A DNA stretch of 64,000 nucleotides, from NCBI RefSeq assembly GCF_001895005.1, contig NZ_BCXH01000001.1:620001-684000 (forward strand), written 5' to 3'. This document shows, in pieces, positions 8,522 to 17,192 of the stretch (the first letter of the stretch is position 1; each line of letters starts with the position of its first letter). Below the pieces are notes generated by a model. The model was not told the origin of the DNA. It did no database searches and worked only from the letters and a program-made list of their open reading frames with translations. Source of the stretch: Rhodococcus yunnanensis NBRC 103083 (GTDB taxonomy: Bacteria > Actinomycetota > Actinomycetes > Mycobacteriales > Mycobacteriaceae). The translations under genes were made by a program, and so were the position numbers.

Positions 8522-9547
8522 TCAGCGGATCCCGCGCACCTCGGGTTCGACGCGACGCGCGAGCACGATGTTGACCTCGTCGAGCAACTCGGCCAGATCC
8601 TGGGGGTAGACGATCTCACCGGTCGCTGCCAGCAAGCGGATGTCGTCCTCGGTGCACCAGCGATGTCCGGTGACGGTTCGGCGCTCGAAATCGGTGAACC
8701 CGCCGTTCTCGGGTTCGAACTCCTGCGTTCTGTGCGCGAAGAACAGCTCCTCGGACCTGATCAGCGTGCCGTTGAACGGGAACGTGGCCACACGTCGCCA
8801 CATCGGCCCCTTCAGGTCCTCTGCGGCGACGTCGAGACCCGTCTCTTCCTTAATCTCACGTGATGCGGCCTCGCGGAGGGTTTCTCCCGACTCGACGGCC
8901 CCGCCGATCGTGAACCAGAAGTACACCTCGGGCACGGTCGGGTCGTGTCCGCGCAGCAGCAATACCCGTCCTCGCTCGTCCACGAGAACGACTCGCGACG
9001 ACGTCCGCTGAACTGCCCTACCCCCATGACCGAACGTGGCCGCGCCCGAGCGTTCGGCGATCTCGAAGTAACTGGGCAGCGGTGCGGTTCCGCCGAGGTG
9101 CAACATCCGCACCGGACGCGTCGTTCGCAGGGCCAATGTGTCGCGAACCGCGTCGTTGTGAAAGCGCCTGGCGATCAGGACCCTGGCTTCGGCGTCCGCG
9201 AGTTCCGCGACGAGCTGCGGCGGCAGATCTGCAGAATCGAGCGACCCCAGTGCCACCGACACCGCATTCTCGGCGTCCTCGCGAATGTCGCGATCGGCGC
9301 GTTCGGCCGCGTCGGCCAACGCCGCCAGATGTTTGGATTCGTCCAGTCTGTCGCGGGTTGCCGCCGACACCGCCCGTGCGACGACCGCTCGCCGCGCCAG
9401 CGCTGCATCGAGCGACTGCCAGGCGAGGTCCGACCGCACGTGCAGTCGGTCGAGACGATTTGCGGTGCCGTATGCCCAGAGTCCGACCACCAGAATCACC
9501 GCGGCGACGACGGCGAGGATCAGGATCGTCAAAGCGGAGAACGTCAT
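8522..9547 (-). CDS. LemA-like membrane domain fused to Nudix hydrolase
   Basis: This 341-residue protein has one membrane helix (about residues 6-27) and a helical region to about residue 135. That region reads like a LemA domain (RLDRLHVRSDLAWQSLD, then ARRFHNDAVRD, then SYFEI). A Nudix domain follows. The Nudix box GX5EX7REXXEEXG is complete in GGAVESGETLREAASREIKE plus ETGLDV, so pyrophosphatase activity on a nucleoside diphosphate-linked substrate is plausible. It is the last gene of the PIM operon; its ATG overlaps the pimA stop by four bases. M. tuberculosis has a related membrane Nudix gene (Rv2609c) in the same place. Substrate is unknown; a GDP-mannose or CDP-lipid link is only inferred from context. 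Confidence 0.85.
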   Translation of the reverse strand: MTFSALTILILAVVAAVILVVGLWAYGTANRLDRLHVRSDLAWQSLDAALARRAVVARAVSAATRDRLDESKHLAALADAAERADRDIREDAENAVSVALGSLDSADLPPQLVAELADAEARVLIARRFHNDAVRDTLALRTTRPVRMLHLGGTAPLPSYFEIAERSGAATFGHGGRAVQRTSSRVVLVDERGRVLLLRGHDPTVPEVYFWFTIGGAVESGETLREAASREIKEETGLDVAAEDLKGPMWRRVATFPFNGTLIRSEELFFAHRTQEFEPENGGFTDFERRTVTGHRWCTEDDIRLLAATGEIVYPQDLAELLDEVNIVLARRVEPEVRGIR

Positions 9548-10671
9548 CAGCTCGCCGCCCGCACTTTCTGTCCTCCGACGGTCACGGTGTCGTACACCCG
9601 CATGATCTGCTCGGCGACCACAGGCCAGTCGTACTCGACGACCACACGGCTCGCGGCGTCGACAAGGGAGCGGCGCACGTCCTCGGACGACAGCACCGAG
9701 TCGATGGCCGCCGCCAGGGCAGCCGAGTCGTCGACCGGCACGAGCAGACCTGCGACTCCGTCACGCAGAACCCGCCGGAATGCATCCAACTCGCTTGCCA
9801 CCACCGCAGTTCCCGACGCCATTGCCTCGACCAACACGATCCCGAAGCTTTCGCCGCCGAGATTCGGCGCGCAGTAGACGTCGGCGCCGCGCATGGCCGA
9901 CGCTTTGACGTCGTCGTCGACCTGACCGAGGAACGTGAGGTGACCTGCGAGTGCACCTGCGTCCCTGCGCAGCTTCTCCTCGTCTCCGCGCCCGACGACC
10001 AGGATCTCCAGATCGTGGTGACGCTCGACGAGTGCAGGTAGCGCGCCGAGGAGTACCGACATCCCCTTGCGCGGCTCGTCGAATCTTCCGAGGAACAGCA
10101 CGGTACGACCGGCCCGCGGATAGCCGGGCAGCATCGGGGCTCGAGCGAACGCGGGAACGTCGACACCGTTCGGGATCTCGACGGCATCGCTACCGAGCGC
10201 CTCGACCTGCCACCGCCGGGCCAACTCCGACACCGCGATCCGCCCACTGATCTTCTCGTGGTACGGCCTCAGTACGCCTTGAAACGTACTCAGTACCAAC
10301 GACTTGGTCGTCGACGTGTGGAACGTCGCCACGATAGGACCCTCGGCAGCCTTCAACGCGAGCATCGACAGGCTCGGCGCGTTCGGCTCGTGGATGTGAA
10401 GCACGTCGAAGTCGTTCTCCGAGATCCACCTACGGATTCGGGCGTACGTGACGGGGCCGAAACGCAGCCGGGCCACCGAACCGTTGTACGGAATGGCAAG
10501 CGCCTCACCCGCGGACACCACGAAGTCCGGCAGAGCCGTCTCCTCGGACGCGGGCGCAAGAACACTGACACGGTGGCCTCGCTCGATGAACACCCTTGCC
10601 AGCTGCTCGACGTGTGCCTGCACTCCCCCTGGCACGTCGAGTGAGTACGGGCAGACCATTCCGATCTTCAC
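9547..10671 (-). CDS. pimA: Phosphatidyl-myo-inositol mannosyltransferase PimA
   Basis: PimA transfers mannose from GDP-mannose to phosphatidylinositol on the inner face of the membrane, the first step to PIMs, lipomannan and lipoarabinomannan. The 374-residue GT4 enzyme opens with MVCPYSLDVPGGVQAH, which includes the GGV loop. It ends with the nucleotide-sugar signature ESFGIVLVEAMASG. The true start is GTG 10671, overlapping the acyltransferase stop (GTGA); a longer frame reading through to 10869 is not needed. It is coupled on both sides, to the acyltransferase upstream and the LemA-Nudix gene downstream. Assignment rests on operon context as well as sequence. Confidence 0.95.
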   Translation of the reverse strand: MKIGMVCPYSLDVPGGVQAHVEQLARVFIERGHRVSVLAPASEETALPDFVVSAGEALAIPYNGSVARLRFGPVTYARIRRWISENDFDVLHIHEPNAPSLSMLALKAAEGPIVATFHTSTTKSLVLSTFQGVLRPYHEKISGRIAVSELARRWQVEALGSDAVEIPNGVDVPAFARAPMLPGYPRAGRTVLFLGRFDEPRKGMSVLLGALPALVERHHDLEILVVGRGDEEKLRRDAGALAGHLTFLGQVDDDVKASAMRGADVYCAPNLGGESFGIVLVEAMASGTAVVASELDAFRRVLRDGVAGLLVPVDDSAALAAAIDSVLSSEDVRRSLVDAASRVVVEYDWPVVAEQIMRVYDTVTVGGQKVRAAS

Positions 10672-11573
10672 GTGCCCTCGATCCGTGCGCGTCGCTGCTC
10701 GCTCAGATCCGCGAGCCACAGAGGCTGCAGCATGTGCCAGTCCGCTGGGTGAGCTGCGATGTTCGCCGCGAAGCGATCGGCCAGTTCCTGGGTGGCGCTG
10801 GCGACTCCGGCAGAGCAGTCGATGCGCGGAGAGATGGAGAATCCCCAGCCGTCGCCGTCGAAATAGCAATGGACGGCGAGCAGGTGAGCGCCCGTGTCCA
10901 CCGCCAGCTTCGCCGGGCCTGCCGCCATGCGGGTCGGTTCTCCGAAGAAGGTCACGGGAACTCCGTGCCGGGCCAGATCGCGCTCACTGAGCAGGCACAC
11001 GATCTTGTTCGCCCGCAGTCGGTCCGACAGCGCGGCGAAAGGTGGAACCTCACCTCCGCTGAGCGGGAAGATCTCGAAACCGAGACTCTCGCGGTAGTCG
11101 ACGAAGCGCTGGTAGAGCGATTCGGGTTCGAGTCGCTCCGCAACCGTGGCGAACTGTCCGTAGAACCGCACGAGCCACATTCCGGCCATGTCCCAGTTCC
11201 CGCTGTGCGGTAGCGCGAGAACAGCTCCCGACCCTGCGGCCAGAGCGGCGTCGAGATGTTCGCGCCCGTGCACGCAGCGGTCGATGACCGCCGCCTGCGA
11301 GTCCAGATCCATCGACGGCAGACGAAATGCCTCCCGCCAGTATCTGGCGTAGGACCGGACGCTGGCTCGAATCAGCTCATCGGGGACCTCGGCGGGCGCA
11401 ACACCCAGCACTCGAGCCAGATTCTTGCGAAGTTGTTTCGGTCCGCCGTGGCGTGCAGCCGCTACGTCGGCGCCCTTGTCGAACAGTCTCCGCGCGAGCC
11501 CGTCGGGGAGTGCCCGAACCAACCGCCAACCCGCCGCATACCCTGCGTCGGAGGCGCGTTCGGCAATCGTCAT
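10668..11573 (-). CDS. Phosphatidylinositol mannoside acyltransferase (PatA-like)
   Basis: The 301-residue product belongs to the LpxL/HtrB-like lysophospholipid acyltransferase family. It carries the H-x4-D catalytic motif at H123 and D128 (LPHSGNWDMAG) and a downstream LSERDLARHG segment matching the second family motif. In mycobacteria the gene at this place (Rv2611c, PatA) palmitoylates the mannose of PIM1 or PIM2 on the cytosolic side of the membrane. The start ATG 11573 overlaps the pgsA stop by four bases and its own stop overlaps the pimA start. No cleaved signal is seen; membrane association would be peripheral. Confidence 0.92.
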   Translation of the reverse strand: MTIAERASDAGYAAGWRLVRALPDGLARRLFDKGADVAAARHGGPKQLRKNLARVLGVAPAEVPDELIRASVRSYARYWREAFRLPSMDLDSQAAVIDRCVHGREHLDAALAAGSGAVLALPHSGNWDMAGMWLVRFYGQFATVAERLEPESLYQRFVDYRESLGFEIFPLSGGEVPPFAALSDRLRANKIVCLLSERDLARHGVPVTFFGEPTRMAAGPAKLAVDTGAHLLAVHCYFDGDGWGFSISPRIDCSAGVASATQELADRFAANIAAHPADWHMLQPLWLADLSEQRRARIEGT

Positions 11574-12274
11574 GACGATCCGGCCTGATCGCCTTGATCG
11601 TTCTGGTCTCGGTCGTTGCCAACCACCGTCTCGGGTTTGACGATGATGTCGCGCGCACCTTCGGACCGACGTACGGCCAGCACCCGTTGAACGACGGTGA
11701 CCACGCTGAGCACGGCAAGTACCCACATCGCCGGATAGATCAGGCTGTCGAGCCATGGAATGCCGAAATGTCGACCGGCACCGGTCAAGCCGGCTCCGAC
11801 GAGGACGATGACCAGTCTGTCCGGCCGTTCGATCCAACCGCCGTCCGCCGACAATCCACTGGCTTCGGCACGCGCCTTCGCGTAGGAGATGACCTGCGAG
11901 GTCACCAGACACACGAGTGTGGCGATCAAAAGATACCTGTTGTCCTCGCTGTACACCGCCCACCAGGCGAGTCCACCGAAGATCGCACCGTCGGCAACAC
12001 GATCGCACGTCGCATCCAGGACAGCGCCGTATTTCGTGCCCCCGCCGCGCGCACGCGCCATGGCACCGTCGAGCATGTCGAACAGCACGAACAGGGTGAT
12101 CACCATGGTTCCCCAGAACAGGTACCCGGCCGGAAACATGGTCACAGCGGCGGCGACGGTGACGACAGTGCCTATCAACGTCACCGAGTTGGGAGTCAGT
12201 CCGGTGCTGTTGAGAGCGCGACCCAACGGTGCGGTCACCTTGGACATCGGAGCTCGACCGAAGACGCTCAGCAC
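11570..12274 (-). CDS. pgsA: Phosphatidylinositol phosphate synthase PgsA
   Basis: This CDP-alcohol phosphatidyltransferase makes phosphatidylinositol phosphate from CDP-diacylglycerol and inositol phosphate, feeding PimA. The signature D-x2-DG-x2-AR-x8-G-x3-D-x3-D is perfect across residues 66-91. Several hydrophobic helices surround it (about six in 234 residues). The frame opens at 12322, overlapping the HIT gene, but the run of G residues at 12281-12287 supports GTG 12274 (or 12277) as the start, matching mycobacterial homologues. It is followed by the acyltransferase with a four-base overlap. The C-terminal tail is charged and variable. Confidence 0.92.
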   Translation of the reverse strand: MLSVFGRAPMSKVTAPLGRALNSTGLTPNSVTLIGTVVTVAAAVTMFPAGYLFWGTMVITLFVLFDMLDGAMARARGGGTKYGAVLDATCDRVADGAIFGGLAWWAVYSEDNRYLLIATLVCLVTSQVISYAKARAEASGLSADGGWIERPDRLVIVLVGAGLTGAGRHFGIPWLDSLIYPAMWVLAVLSVVTVVQRVLAVRRSEGARDIIVKPETVVGNDRDQNDQGDQAGSS

Positions 12275-12299
12275 CACGCACCCCCCTGCAGCATTGTGT

Positions 12300-12842
12300 T
12301 CATTCGGTCCAAGCCGACGCAAGCAGCGCCCGCGTGTCCCGCAGCAACTGTGGCATCACTTTCGCGCCGCCCACAACGGTGATGAAGTTGGCGTCACCAC
12401 CCCACCTGGGCACGATGTGCTGATGCAGATGTTCGGCCAACGAGCCGCCCGCAGCTGCACCGAGGTTGAGCCCGACGTTGAAGCCATGCGGACTCGACAC
12501 CCGCTTGACGACTCGGATCATCTGCTGAGTGAAGGCCATGAGCTCGTCGCTCTCGGCCCGAGTCAGATCCTCCAACGCGGCGACACGCCGATACGGCACG
12601 ATCATCGTGTGCCCCGGGTTGTACGGGTACAGGTTGAGCACGGCGTACACCTGTTCGCCGCGAGCGACCACGAGGCCTTCCTCGTCGGTCAATTTGGGAA
12701 TATCCGAGAACGGCTCGCTCGAATGATTCTTCGACCCTGGTGCTTCGGTGATGTACGACATCCGGTGCGGCGTCCACAATCGCTGCAGACGATCCGGATC
12801 ACCCAGCCCGGTGTCGACGATCGCGGCGTCCTGTTCGGGCAT
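12300..12842 (-). CDS. HIT-family nucleotide hydrolase or phosphorylase
   Basis: Histidine triad proteins act on nucleotides such as AMP-amides or diadenosine tetraphosphate. The 180-residue protein has the triad H138-L-H140-Q-H142 within EHLHQHIVPRW, the upstream NLYPYNPGHTMIVPYR strand and a conserved NVGLNLG. The M. tuberculosis protein in this position (Rv2613c) has been reported as a diadenosine tetraphosphate phosphorylase, so that activity is likely here. It starts three bases after the thrS stop and ends 25 bases before pgsA. It lies within the same run of genes and is probably cotranscribed. Confidence 0.9.
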   Translation of the reverse strand: MPEQDAAIVDTGLGDPDRLQRLWTPHRMSYITEAPGSKNHSSEPFSDIPKLTDEEGLVVARGEQVYAVLNLYPYNPGHTMIVPYRRVAALEDLTRAESDELMAFTQQMIRVVKRVSSPHGFNVGLNLGAAAGGSLAEHLHQHIVPRWGGDANFITVVGGAKVMPQLLRDTRALLASAWTE

Positions 12843-12845
12843 TGT

Positions 12846-14909
12846 TCAGCTCACTCCTGACGTGTCGGGAAGAACGAGCGAGGCAGTCGGAGATACGTTG
12901 GCGCGCGCTGCCACCCAGTCGGCGATCAGGTCGACTGCCTGCGCCGTCGGAACGCCGTTGACCTGAGTACCGTCGCGGAACCGGAAACTGACGGCTCCCG
13001 CTTCGACGTCGCGCTCACCTGCGAGAAGCATGAACGGAACCTTCTGGGCCGTCTGATTGAAGATCTTCTTCTGCATGCGGTCGTCGCTCGCGTCGACCTC
13101 GGCGCGGATACCACGCTTCTTCAGCTCGGCGATCACGGCGAACAAGTGGTCCTGATGCACCTCTGCGACCGGAATACCGACGACCTGAACCGGTGAGAGC
13201 CATGCCGGGAATGCGCCTGCGTAGTGCTCGGTGAGCACACCGAAGAATCGCTCGATCGAGCCGAAGAGTGCGCGGTGAATCATCACCGGACGTTCCTTGA
13301 CGCCGCCGGACCCGGTGTATTCGAGCTCGAAACGCTCGGGCAGGTTGAAGTCGAGCTGGATGGTCGACATCTGCCAAGTGCGCCCCAACGCGTCCTTGGC
13401 CTGCACGGAGATCTTCGGACCGTAGAACGCTGCACCGCCCGGATCGGGAACCAGATCGAGGCCCGACGCCGCCGCCACCTCGGCGAGAGTGTTGGTCGCT
13501 TCCTCCCACACCTCGTCGCTGCCGACCGACTTGTCGGGGTTACGAGTGGACAGCTCAAGGTAGAAGTCGTCGAGGCCGTAGTCCTTGAGCAGGCCCAGCA
13601 CGAATTCGAGGGTGCTGGTCAACTCACCACGCATCTGCTCCCGGGTGCAGAAGATGTGCGCGTCGTCCTGGGTCATTCCGCGCACACGAGTCAACCCGTG
13701 GATGACACCGGACTTCTCGTAGCGATAGACCGTCCCGAATTCGAACAAGCGCAGCGGGAGTTCACGGTAGGAACGGCCCCGCGAGCGAAAGATCAGGTTG
13801 TGCATCGGGCAGTTCATCGGTTTGAGGTAGTAGTCCTGGCCGGGTTTGCGTACCGCACCGTGCTCGTCGAGTTCGGCGTCGAGGTGCATCGCCGGAAACA
13901 TTCCGTCGCGGTACCAGTCGAGGTGGCCGGAGACCTCGTACAGATGCCCTTTGGTGATGTGCGGGGTGTTGACGAAGTCGTAGCCCTCTTCGATGTGCCT
14001 CTGACGCGAATAGTTCTCCAGCTCGTTCCTGATGATTCCGCCCTTGGGATGGAACACCGGGAGTCCGGATCCCAGCTCGTCGGGGAAGCTGAACAGGTCG
14101 AGTTCCGACCCGAGCTTGCGGTGGTCGCGTCGCTCAGCTTCGGCCAACAGCTCGAGATGACGGTCGAGAGCCTCGGTCGATTCCCACGCGGTCCCGTAGA
14201 TGCGTTGCAGTCCGGCGTTGGCCTGATTGCCACGCCAATACGCAGCCGAGCTGCGAGTCAGCTTGAAGGCAGGCACGTACTTGGTGGTCGGGATGTGCGG
14301 GCCGCGGCACAGGTCGCCCCAGATGCGCTCTCCGGTGCGGGGATTGAGATTGTCGTAGGCAGTGAGCTCGCCGCCACCGACCTCCATGATCTCGGGATCG
14401 TCGATGCCGGACTTGTCGTTGACCAGTTCGAGCTTGTACGGCTCGTTCGCCAATTCCTCGCGCGCCTGATCGATCGACTCGTACACGCGGCGAGAGAAGC
14501 GCTGACCTGCTTTGACGATCTGCTTCATCTTCTTCTCGAGAGCGGTCAGGTCCTCGGGAGTGAAGGGCTGCTCGACGTCGAAGTCGTAGTAGAAGCCGTC
14601 CTTGATGAACGGACCGATGCCCAGCTTCGCAGTCGGGAAGAGCTCCTGCACGGCTTGAGCGAGAACGTGCGCGGCCGAATGCCGGATCACGCTTCGACCG
14701 TCTTCGGTGTTCGCCGGAACGGGCTCGACCTCGACATCGCCTTCGGGCGCCCAGGACAGATCGCGCAATTTCCCGTCGGCGTCGCGCACGACGACGATCG
14801 CGTCGGGACCCTTGTTGGGCAACCCGGTCTCCCGTAGCGCCGTTCCGGCGGTCGTTCCTGCCGGCACCATGATGCGGGCGGGCAAGACTGCGGTTACGGG
14901 CATGCTCAC
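12846..14909 (-). CDS. thrS: Threonyl-tRNA synthetase
   Basis: ThrS charges tRNA-Thr. The 687-residue class II enzyme shows an N-terminal TGS domain (to about residue 60), the editing domain with the [10 protein letters not shown] histidine motif, and the catalytic core. The core has the zinc cysteine in KPMNCPMHN, the histidine in the DDAHIFCT region, and motif 3 [13 protein letters not shown]. The C-terminal anticodon-binding domain closes the protein. GTG 14909 has an AGGAG nine bases upstream. Only 97 bases separate it from the gene upstream, and I see no T-box leader there. It heads the phosphoinositide mannoside gene series as in mycobacteria. Confidence 0.97.
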   Translation of the reverse strand: MSMPVTAVLPARIMVPAGTTAGTALRETGLPNKGPDAIVVVRDADGKLRDLSWAPEGDVEVEPVPANTEDGRSVIRHSAAHVLAQAVQELFPTAKLGIGPFIKDGFYYDFDVEQPFTPEDLTALEKKMKQIVKAGQRFSRRVYESIDQAREELANEPYKLELVNDKSGIDDPEIMEVGGGELTAYDNLNPRTGERIWGDLCRGPHIPTTKYVPAFKLTRSSAAYWRGNQANAGLQRIYGTAWESTEALDRHLELLAEAERRDHRKLGSELDLFSFPDELGSGLPVFHPKGGIIRNELENYSRQRHIEEGYDFVNTPHITKGHLYEVSGHLDWYRDGMFPAMHLDAELDEHGAVRKPGQDYYLKPMNCPMHNLIFRSRGRSYRELPLRLFEFGTVYRYEKSGVIHGLTRVRGMTQDDAHIFCTREQMRGELTSTLEFVLGLLKDYGLDDFYLELSTRNPDKSVGSDEVWEEATNTLAEVAAASGLDLVPDPGGAAFYGPKISVQAKDALGRTWQMSTIQLDFNLPERFELEYTGSGGVKERPVMIHRALFGSIERFFGVLTEHYAGAFPAWLSPVQVVGIPVAEVHQDHLFAVIAELKKRGIRAEVDASDDRMQKKIFNQTAQKVPFMLLAGERDVEAGAVSFRFRDGTQVNGVPTAQAVDLIADWVAARANVSPTASLVLPDTSGVS

Positions 14910-15006
14910 AGCGATGTGCTCCTCGATTGTTCGTCGCGGCCGGGTAAGGCCGATGACAGCCTATCGGCTGGAAGCCGCGGACTTCCCGTCACATCGCACA
15001 GCGCGC

Positions 15007-15465
15007 CTACACCGGACTGGCCAACCAGCTCCAGTCGAGACCGATCCATCCACCGACGAGCGAGAGTGTCCCCAGCAACCACAACGTCACCAGCACGATC
15101 CCCGTCGTGAGCAACACCCCGCACGCCTTGACGACGATGGACTGGCGGCCGAACCACTCCATGAACCGGTCGTAGTGTTTGCGCGCGAACTTCAGTAGTC
15201 GGTGCGCCCAGGTGAACTCCGATGCCAGGATGCCGAGGCCGGCGAACACGATCAGCCAGCCAGGACCTGGGTACGGGATCGCAAGAATGCCCAGTCCCAG
15301 TACGACGAGTCCGACCACCCCGATCGTGATCCGGTAGGCGAGGTCCAAGGCCGGGTTCGACGCGATCTTCGCGCGAATGCGGCGTCGACGCTCGGCGACA
15401 CGGTCCATGACGCTGTCGTCCTCGTCCCGCTGAGGTTCTTCGGTTCTGGCGTCGTCTGCGGTCAC
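15007..15465 (-). CDS. PGPGW-motif transmembrane protein (TIGR02611-like)
   Basis: The 152-residue protein has a charged N-terminus (about 38 residues) and two hydrophobic hairpin-like regions (about 47-80 and 115-140). Between the helices of the first lies the family motif PYPGPGW. This motif defines a small family of putative transmembrane proteins common in actinobacteria; no activity is known to me. The GTG start at 15465 is preceded by TAACCT at exactly six bases, so the mRNA probably starts at the GTG itself. It is followed by thrS on the same strand after 97 bases containing a 5-bp hairpin. Confidence 0.8.
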   Translation of the reverse strand: MTADDARTEEPQRDEDDSVMDRVAERRRRIRAKIASNPALDLAYRITIGVVGLVVLGLGILAIPYPGPGWLIVFAGLGILASEFTWAHRLLKFARKHYDRFMEWFGRQSIVVKACGVLLTTGIVLVTLWLLGTLSLVGGWIGLDWSWLASPV

Positions 15466-15471
15466 GTCATC

Positions 15472-15477
15472 AGGTTA
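15472..15477 (-). promoter_or_regulatory. -10 element for leaderless mRNA of the PGPGW gene
   Basis: TAACCT on the minus strand fits the actinobacterial -10 pattern TANNNT and lies six bases before GTG 15465, with no ribosome binding site between. The upstream half of this promoter would overlap the terminator of the tRNA-Val gene. Confidence 0.5.
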
Positions 15478-15493
15478 CCGACGCCGAAATGCG

Positions 15494-15522
15494 AAAAACC
15501 CCGCACCGATGGGGTGCGGGGT
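15494..15522 (-). terminator. Intrinsic terminator of tRNA-Val(CAC)
   Basis: A perfect 10-bp GC-rich stem (15498-15507 with 15513-15522) with a 5-base loop is followed on the minus strand by five T residues. It lies 20 bases after the tRNA-Val gene and is a classical rho-independent terminator. Confidence 0.88.
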
Positions 15523-15541
15523 CTGTATGCAGGAAACTTTG

Positions 15542-15613
15542 TGGTCCCGGCTGGGATCGAACCAGCGACCTTCCGCGTGTGAAGCGGACGCTCTTCCACT
15601 GAGCCACGGGACC
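15542..15613 (-). tRNA. tRNA-Val (anticodon CAC)
   Basis: The minus strand folds as a tRNA. A 7-bp acceptor stem pairs GGTCCCG with CGGGACC, and discriminator A is present. The anticodon loop TTCACAC has a TCCGC/GCGGA stem, and the T-loop reads GGTTCGATCC. No CCA is encoded. The anticodon CAC reads GUG. It is transcribed away from the other three tRNA genes. Confidence 0.95.
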
Positions 15614-15767
15614 GAACAGGCAAGCTCGTTCGGACGAGGCAGAACATTAACACGTATGCCATTCGAATCTCGAATCGCCTCCTGCTGGATTACGGGAGGC
15701 GCCAAACCACCGGAAACGACGCATCCACGTAGGAAGAATACTCGAAATCCGCGCTTGACCAGCTGAT

Positions 15768-15795
15768 TTGTGAGTTCAACAGGAGGTGGTCTAAT
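15768..15795 (+). promoter_or_regulatory. Promoter of the Gly-Cys-Val tRNA cluster
   Basis: A -35-like TTGTGA (15768-15773) and a -10 TCTAAT (15790-15795) are 16 bases apart. Transcription would start near 15802, about 38 bases before tRNA-Gly. The rest of the 226-base gap between the divergent tRNA genes shows no ORF I would accept. Confidence 0.55.
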
Positions 15796-15839
15796 GTTTT
15801 CACCGCACCACGGAGACAGCAACTTCCTCCGAGGAGCAT

Positions 15840-15911
15840 GCGGATGTGGCGCAGTGGTAGCGCATCACCTTGCCAAGGTGAGGGTCGCGGGTTCGAATCC
15901 CGTCATCCGCT
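15840..15911 (+). tRNA. tRNA-Gly (anticodon GCC)
   Basis: The acceptor stem pairs GCGGATG with CATCCGC. The anticodon loop TTGCCAA lies in a TCACC/GGTGA stem, and the T-loop contains GGTTCGAATCC. The discriminator is T, as usual for bacterial tRNA-Gly. CCA is not encoded. It is the first of three tRNA genes in tandem. Confidence 0.96.
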
Positions 15912-15947
15912 CGAGGACCGGGGCACTGAAAGAGAACCACGGCCCAT

Positions 15948-16018
15948 GGTGGAGTGGCCGAGTGGTGAGGCAACGGCCTGCAAAGCCGTGCACACGGGTT
16001 CGATTCCCGTCTCCACCT
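15948..16018 (+). tRNA. tRNA-Cys (anticodon GCA)
   Basis: The acceptor stem pairs GGTGGAG with CTCCACC. The anticodon loop CTGCAAA sits on an ACGGC/GCCGT stem, and the T-loop reads GGTTCGATTCC. Discriminator T is typical of tRNA-Cys. It lies 36 bases after tRNA-Gly and is probably processed from the same transcript. Confidence 0.96.
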
Positions 16019-16060
16019 CGTAAAGAGATGAAGGTTCCCGAGCCTTCGACGTCAGTACAT

Positions 16061-16135
16061 GCGCGATTAGCTCAGCGGGAGAGCGCTTCCCTGACACGGA
16101 AGAGGTCACTGGTTCAATCCCAGTATCGCGCACCA
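16061..16135 (+). tRNA. tRNA-Val (anticodon GAC)
   Basis: The acceptor stem pairs GCGCGAT with ATCGCGC. The anticodon loop CTGACAC sits on a CTTCC/GGAAG stem. The bases after the stem read ACCA, so unlike its neighbours this gene appears to encode its 3' CCA end. It is the last tRNA of the tandem cluster and is followed by a strong terminator. Confidence 0.96.
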
Positions 16136-16140
16136 TCGAC

Positions 16141-16171
16141 AAAAGCCCCGGCATTCGTGCCGGGGCTTTTT
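16141..16171 (+). terminator. Intrinsic terminator of the tRNA cluster
   Basis: A 13-base inverted repeat (AAAAGCCCCGGCA and its complement) has a TTCG tetraloop and runs into a T-tract at 16167-16171. It lies six bases after tRNA-Val(GAC). The A-tract on the left gives some function on the other strand as well. Confidence 0.95.
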
Positions 16172-16262
16172 CGTCGTCTTCACTCTCTGTGGCGTTGCGA
16201 GTGGTGATCGAGGTCATATCGGTGCACTCTGGGGTGAATGCCGCAGAGCGAAAGGACGCCCC

Positions 16263-16490
16263 ATGGCCGACAAGGATCACGCGGGAAGCGATTCGAACGA
16301 AGTGTCCGTCGACGAGGAGTCGCGTCGGCGCGCCGAAGAGGAAGTCGCGGGTATCGACGCGAGATACGAACCAGGCGCACGGCCCACGGTCACTCTTCCC
16401 GGCACCGATGGGATGGTCTCGGGTACCGCGTTTTCCGAGATGGTGGACGAGAACGGCGAGTTGAAGCCGGACACTTCCGCCGATGACTGA
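16263..16490 (+). CDS. Small acidic hypothetical protein
   Basis: A 75-residue hydrophilic, acidic product (many Asp, Glu and Ser) with no membrane helix or cysteine. ATG 16263 is preceded by AAAGGA at a good distance. Its stop overlaps the start of the hydrolase gene by eight bases, so the two are likely cotranscribed and coupled. Composition suggests a disordered protein. I do not recognise the family; codon use and coupling argue that it is real. Confidence 0.7.
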   Translation: MADKDHAGSDSNEVSVDEESRRRAEEEVAGIDARYEPGARPTVTLPGTDGMVSGTAFSEMVDENGELKPDTSADD

Positions 16491-17172
16491 CCATCCACAC
16501 GGCATCACCGTCGTCGAGGATGCCGATGTGCGCGGATTCCTCCATGCTCCGCCCGGACAACCCGTGGGCGCACTCGCTCTGACGCACGGTGCAGGTGGAA
16601 ACTGCGATGCACGGATCCTCGTCGACATTGCCGATCGGTGGTCGTCGGCGGGGTTGCTGGTTCTACGATTCGATCTTGCATTCCGGCGGTCGAAGCCGAA
16701 AGGCCCACCGCACAGCTCGAAAGCCGACACCGATCGCGCAAGTATCGTCTCGGCCGCTCGCCGGCTGGCCGACCTGGCAGCGGGGACCGGGCCGCTCCTG
16801 GTCGGTGGCCACTCCTACGGCGGCCGCCAGGCGTCGATGATCTGTGCGGAACAGCCCGACCTCGCGCAGGGATTGCTGTTGCTGTCCTATCCCCTGCACC
16901 CACCGGGAAAGCCGGAGAAGGCACGTACCGCGCATCTTCCGGACATCACCGTCCCCACGTTCGCGGTGTCGGGAACCAGGGACCCGTTCGGCGCACCCGA
17001 AGAACTGCGTGATGCCCTCGCTCTCGTACCGGCACGGACCGAGCTCGTCCTGGTAGACGGCGCCGGCCACGACCTGTCCGCAGCCAAGCATGCTGCAGCC
17101 AAGACGACGGTGACCGCAGCGTCGACGTTCTTCGCATTGGCCACTCGGGACCGGACGGCAACTTCGCGCTAG
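16483..17172 (+). CDS. Alpha/beta hydrolase of the dienelactone-hydrolase type
   Basis: The 229-residue protein has an alpha/beta hydrolase core. An early HGAGGN oxyanion segment follows the second strand, the nucleophile elbow is GHSYGG, an acid lies in SGTRDPFG, and a histidine in DGAGHDLS. The fold and length match the KANL3/TEX30-like or dienelactone hydrolase-like group, whose bacterial substrates are largely unknown. There is no signal peptide, so it acts in the cytoplasm. It is coupled to the small acidic gene upstream. The next gene starts 20 bases after its stop and may share its transcript. Confidence 0.88.
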   Translation: MTDHPHGITVVEDADVRGFLHAPPGQPVGALALTHGAGGNCDARILVDIADRWSSAGLLVLRFDLAFRRSKPKGPPHSSKADTDRASIVSAARRLADLAAGTGPLLVGGHSYGGRQASMICAEQPDLAQGLLLLSYPLHPPGKPEKARTAHLPDITVPTFAVSGTRDPFGAPEELRDALALVPARTELVLVDGAGHDLSAAKHAAAKTTVTAASTFFALATRDRTATSR

Positions 17173-17192
17173 TCGAATGTTCTACTTGAGCT

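Noticed and set aside
13224..14837. 537-codon plus-strand frame opposite thrS
   Set aside because: Shadow of thrS, with no ribosome binding site and no family match that I can see.
14910..15006. Possible T-box leader before thrS
   Set aside because: The gap is only 97 bases and shows neither a T-box core nor a specifier loop with terminator.
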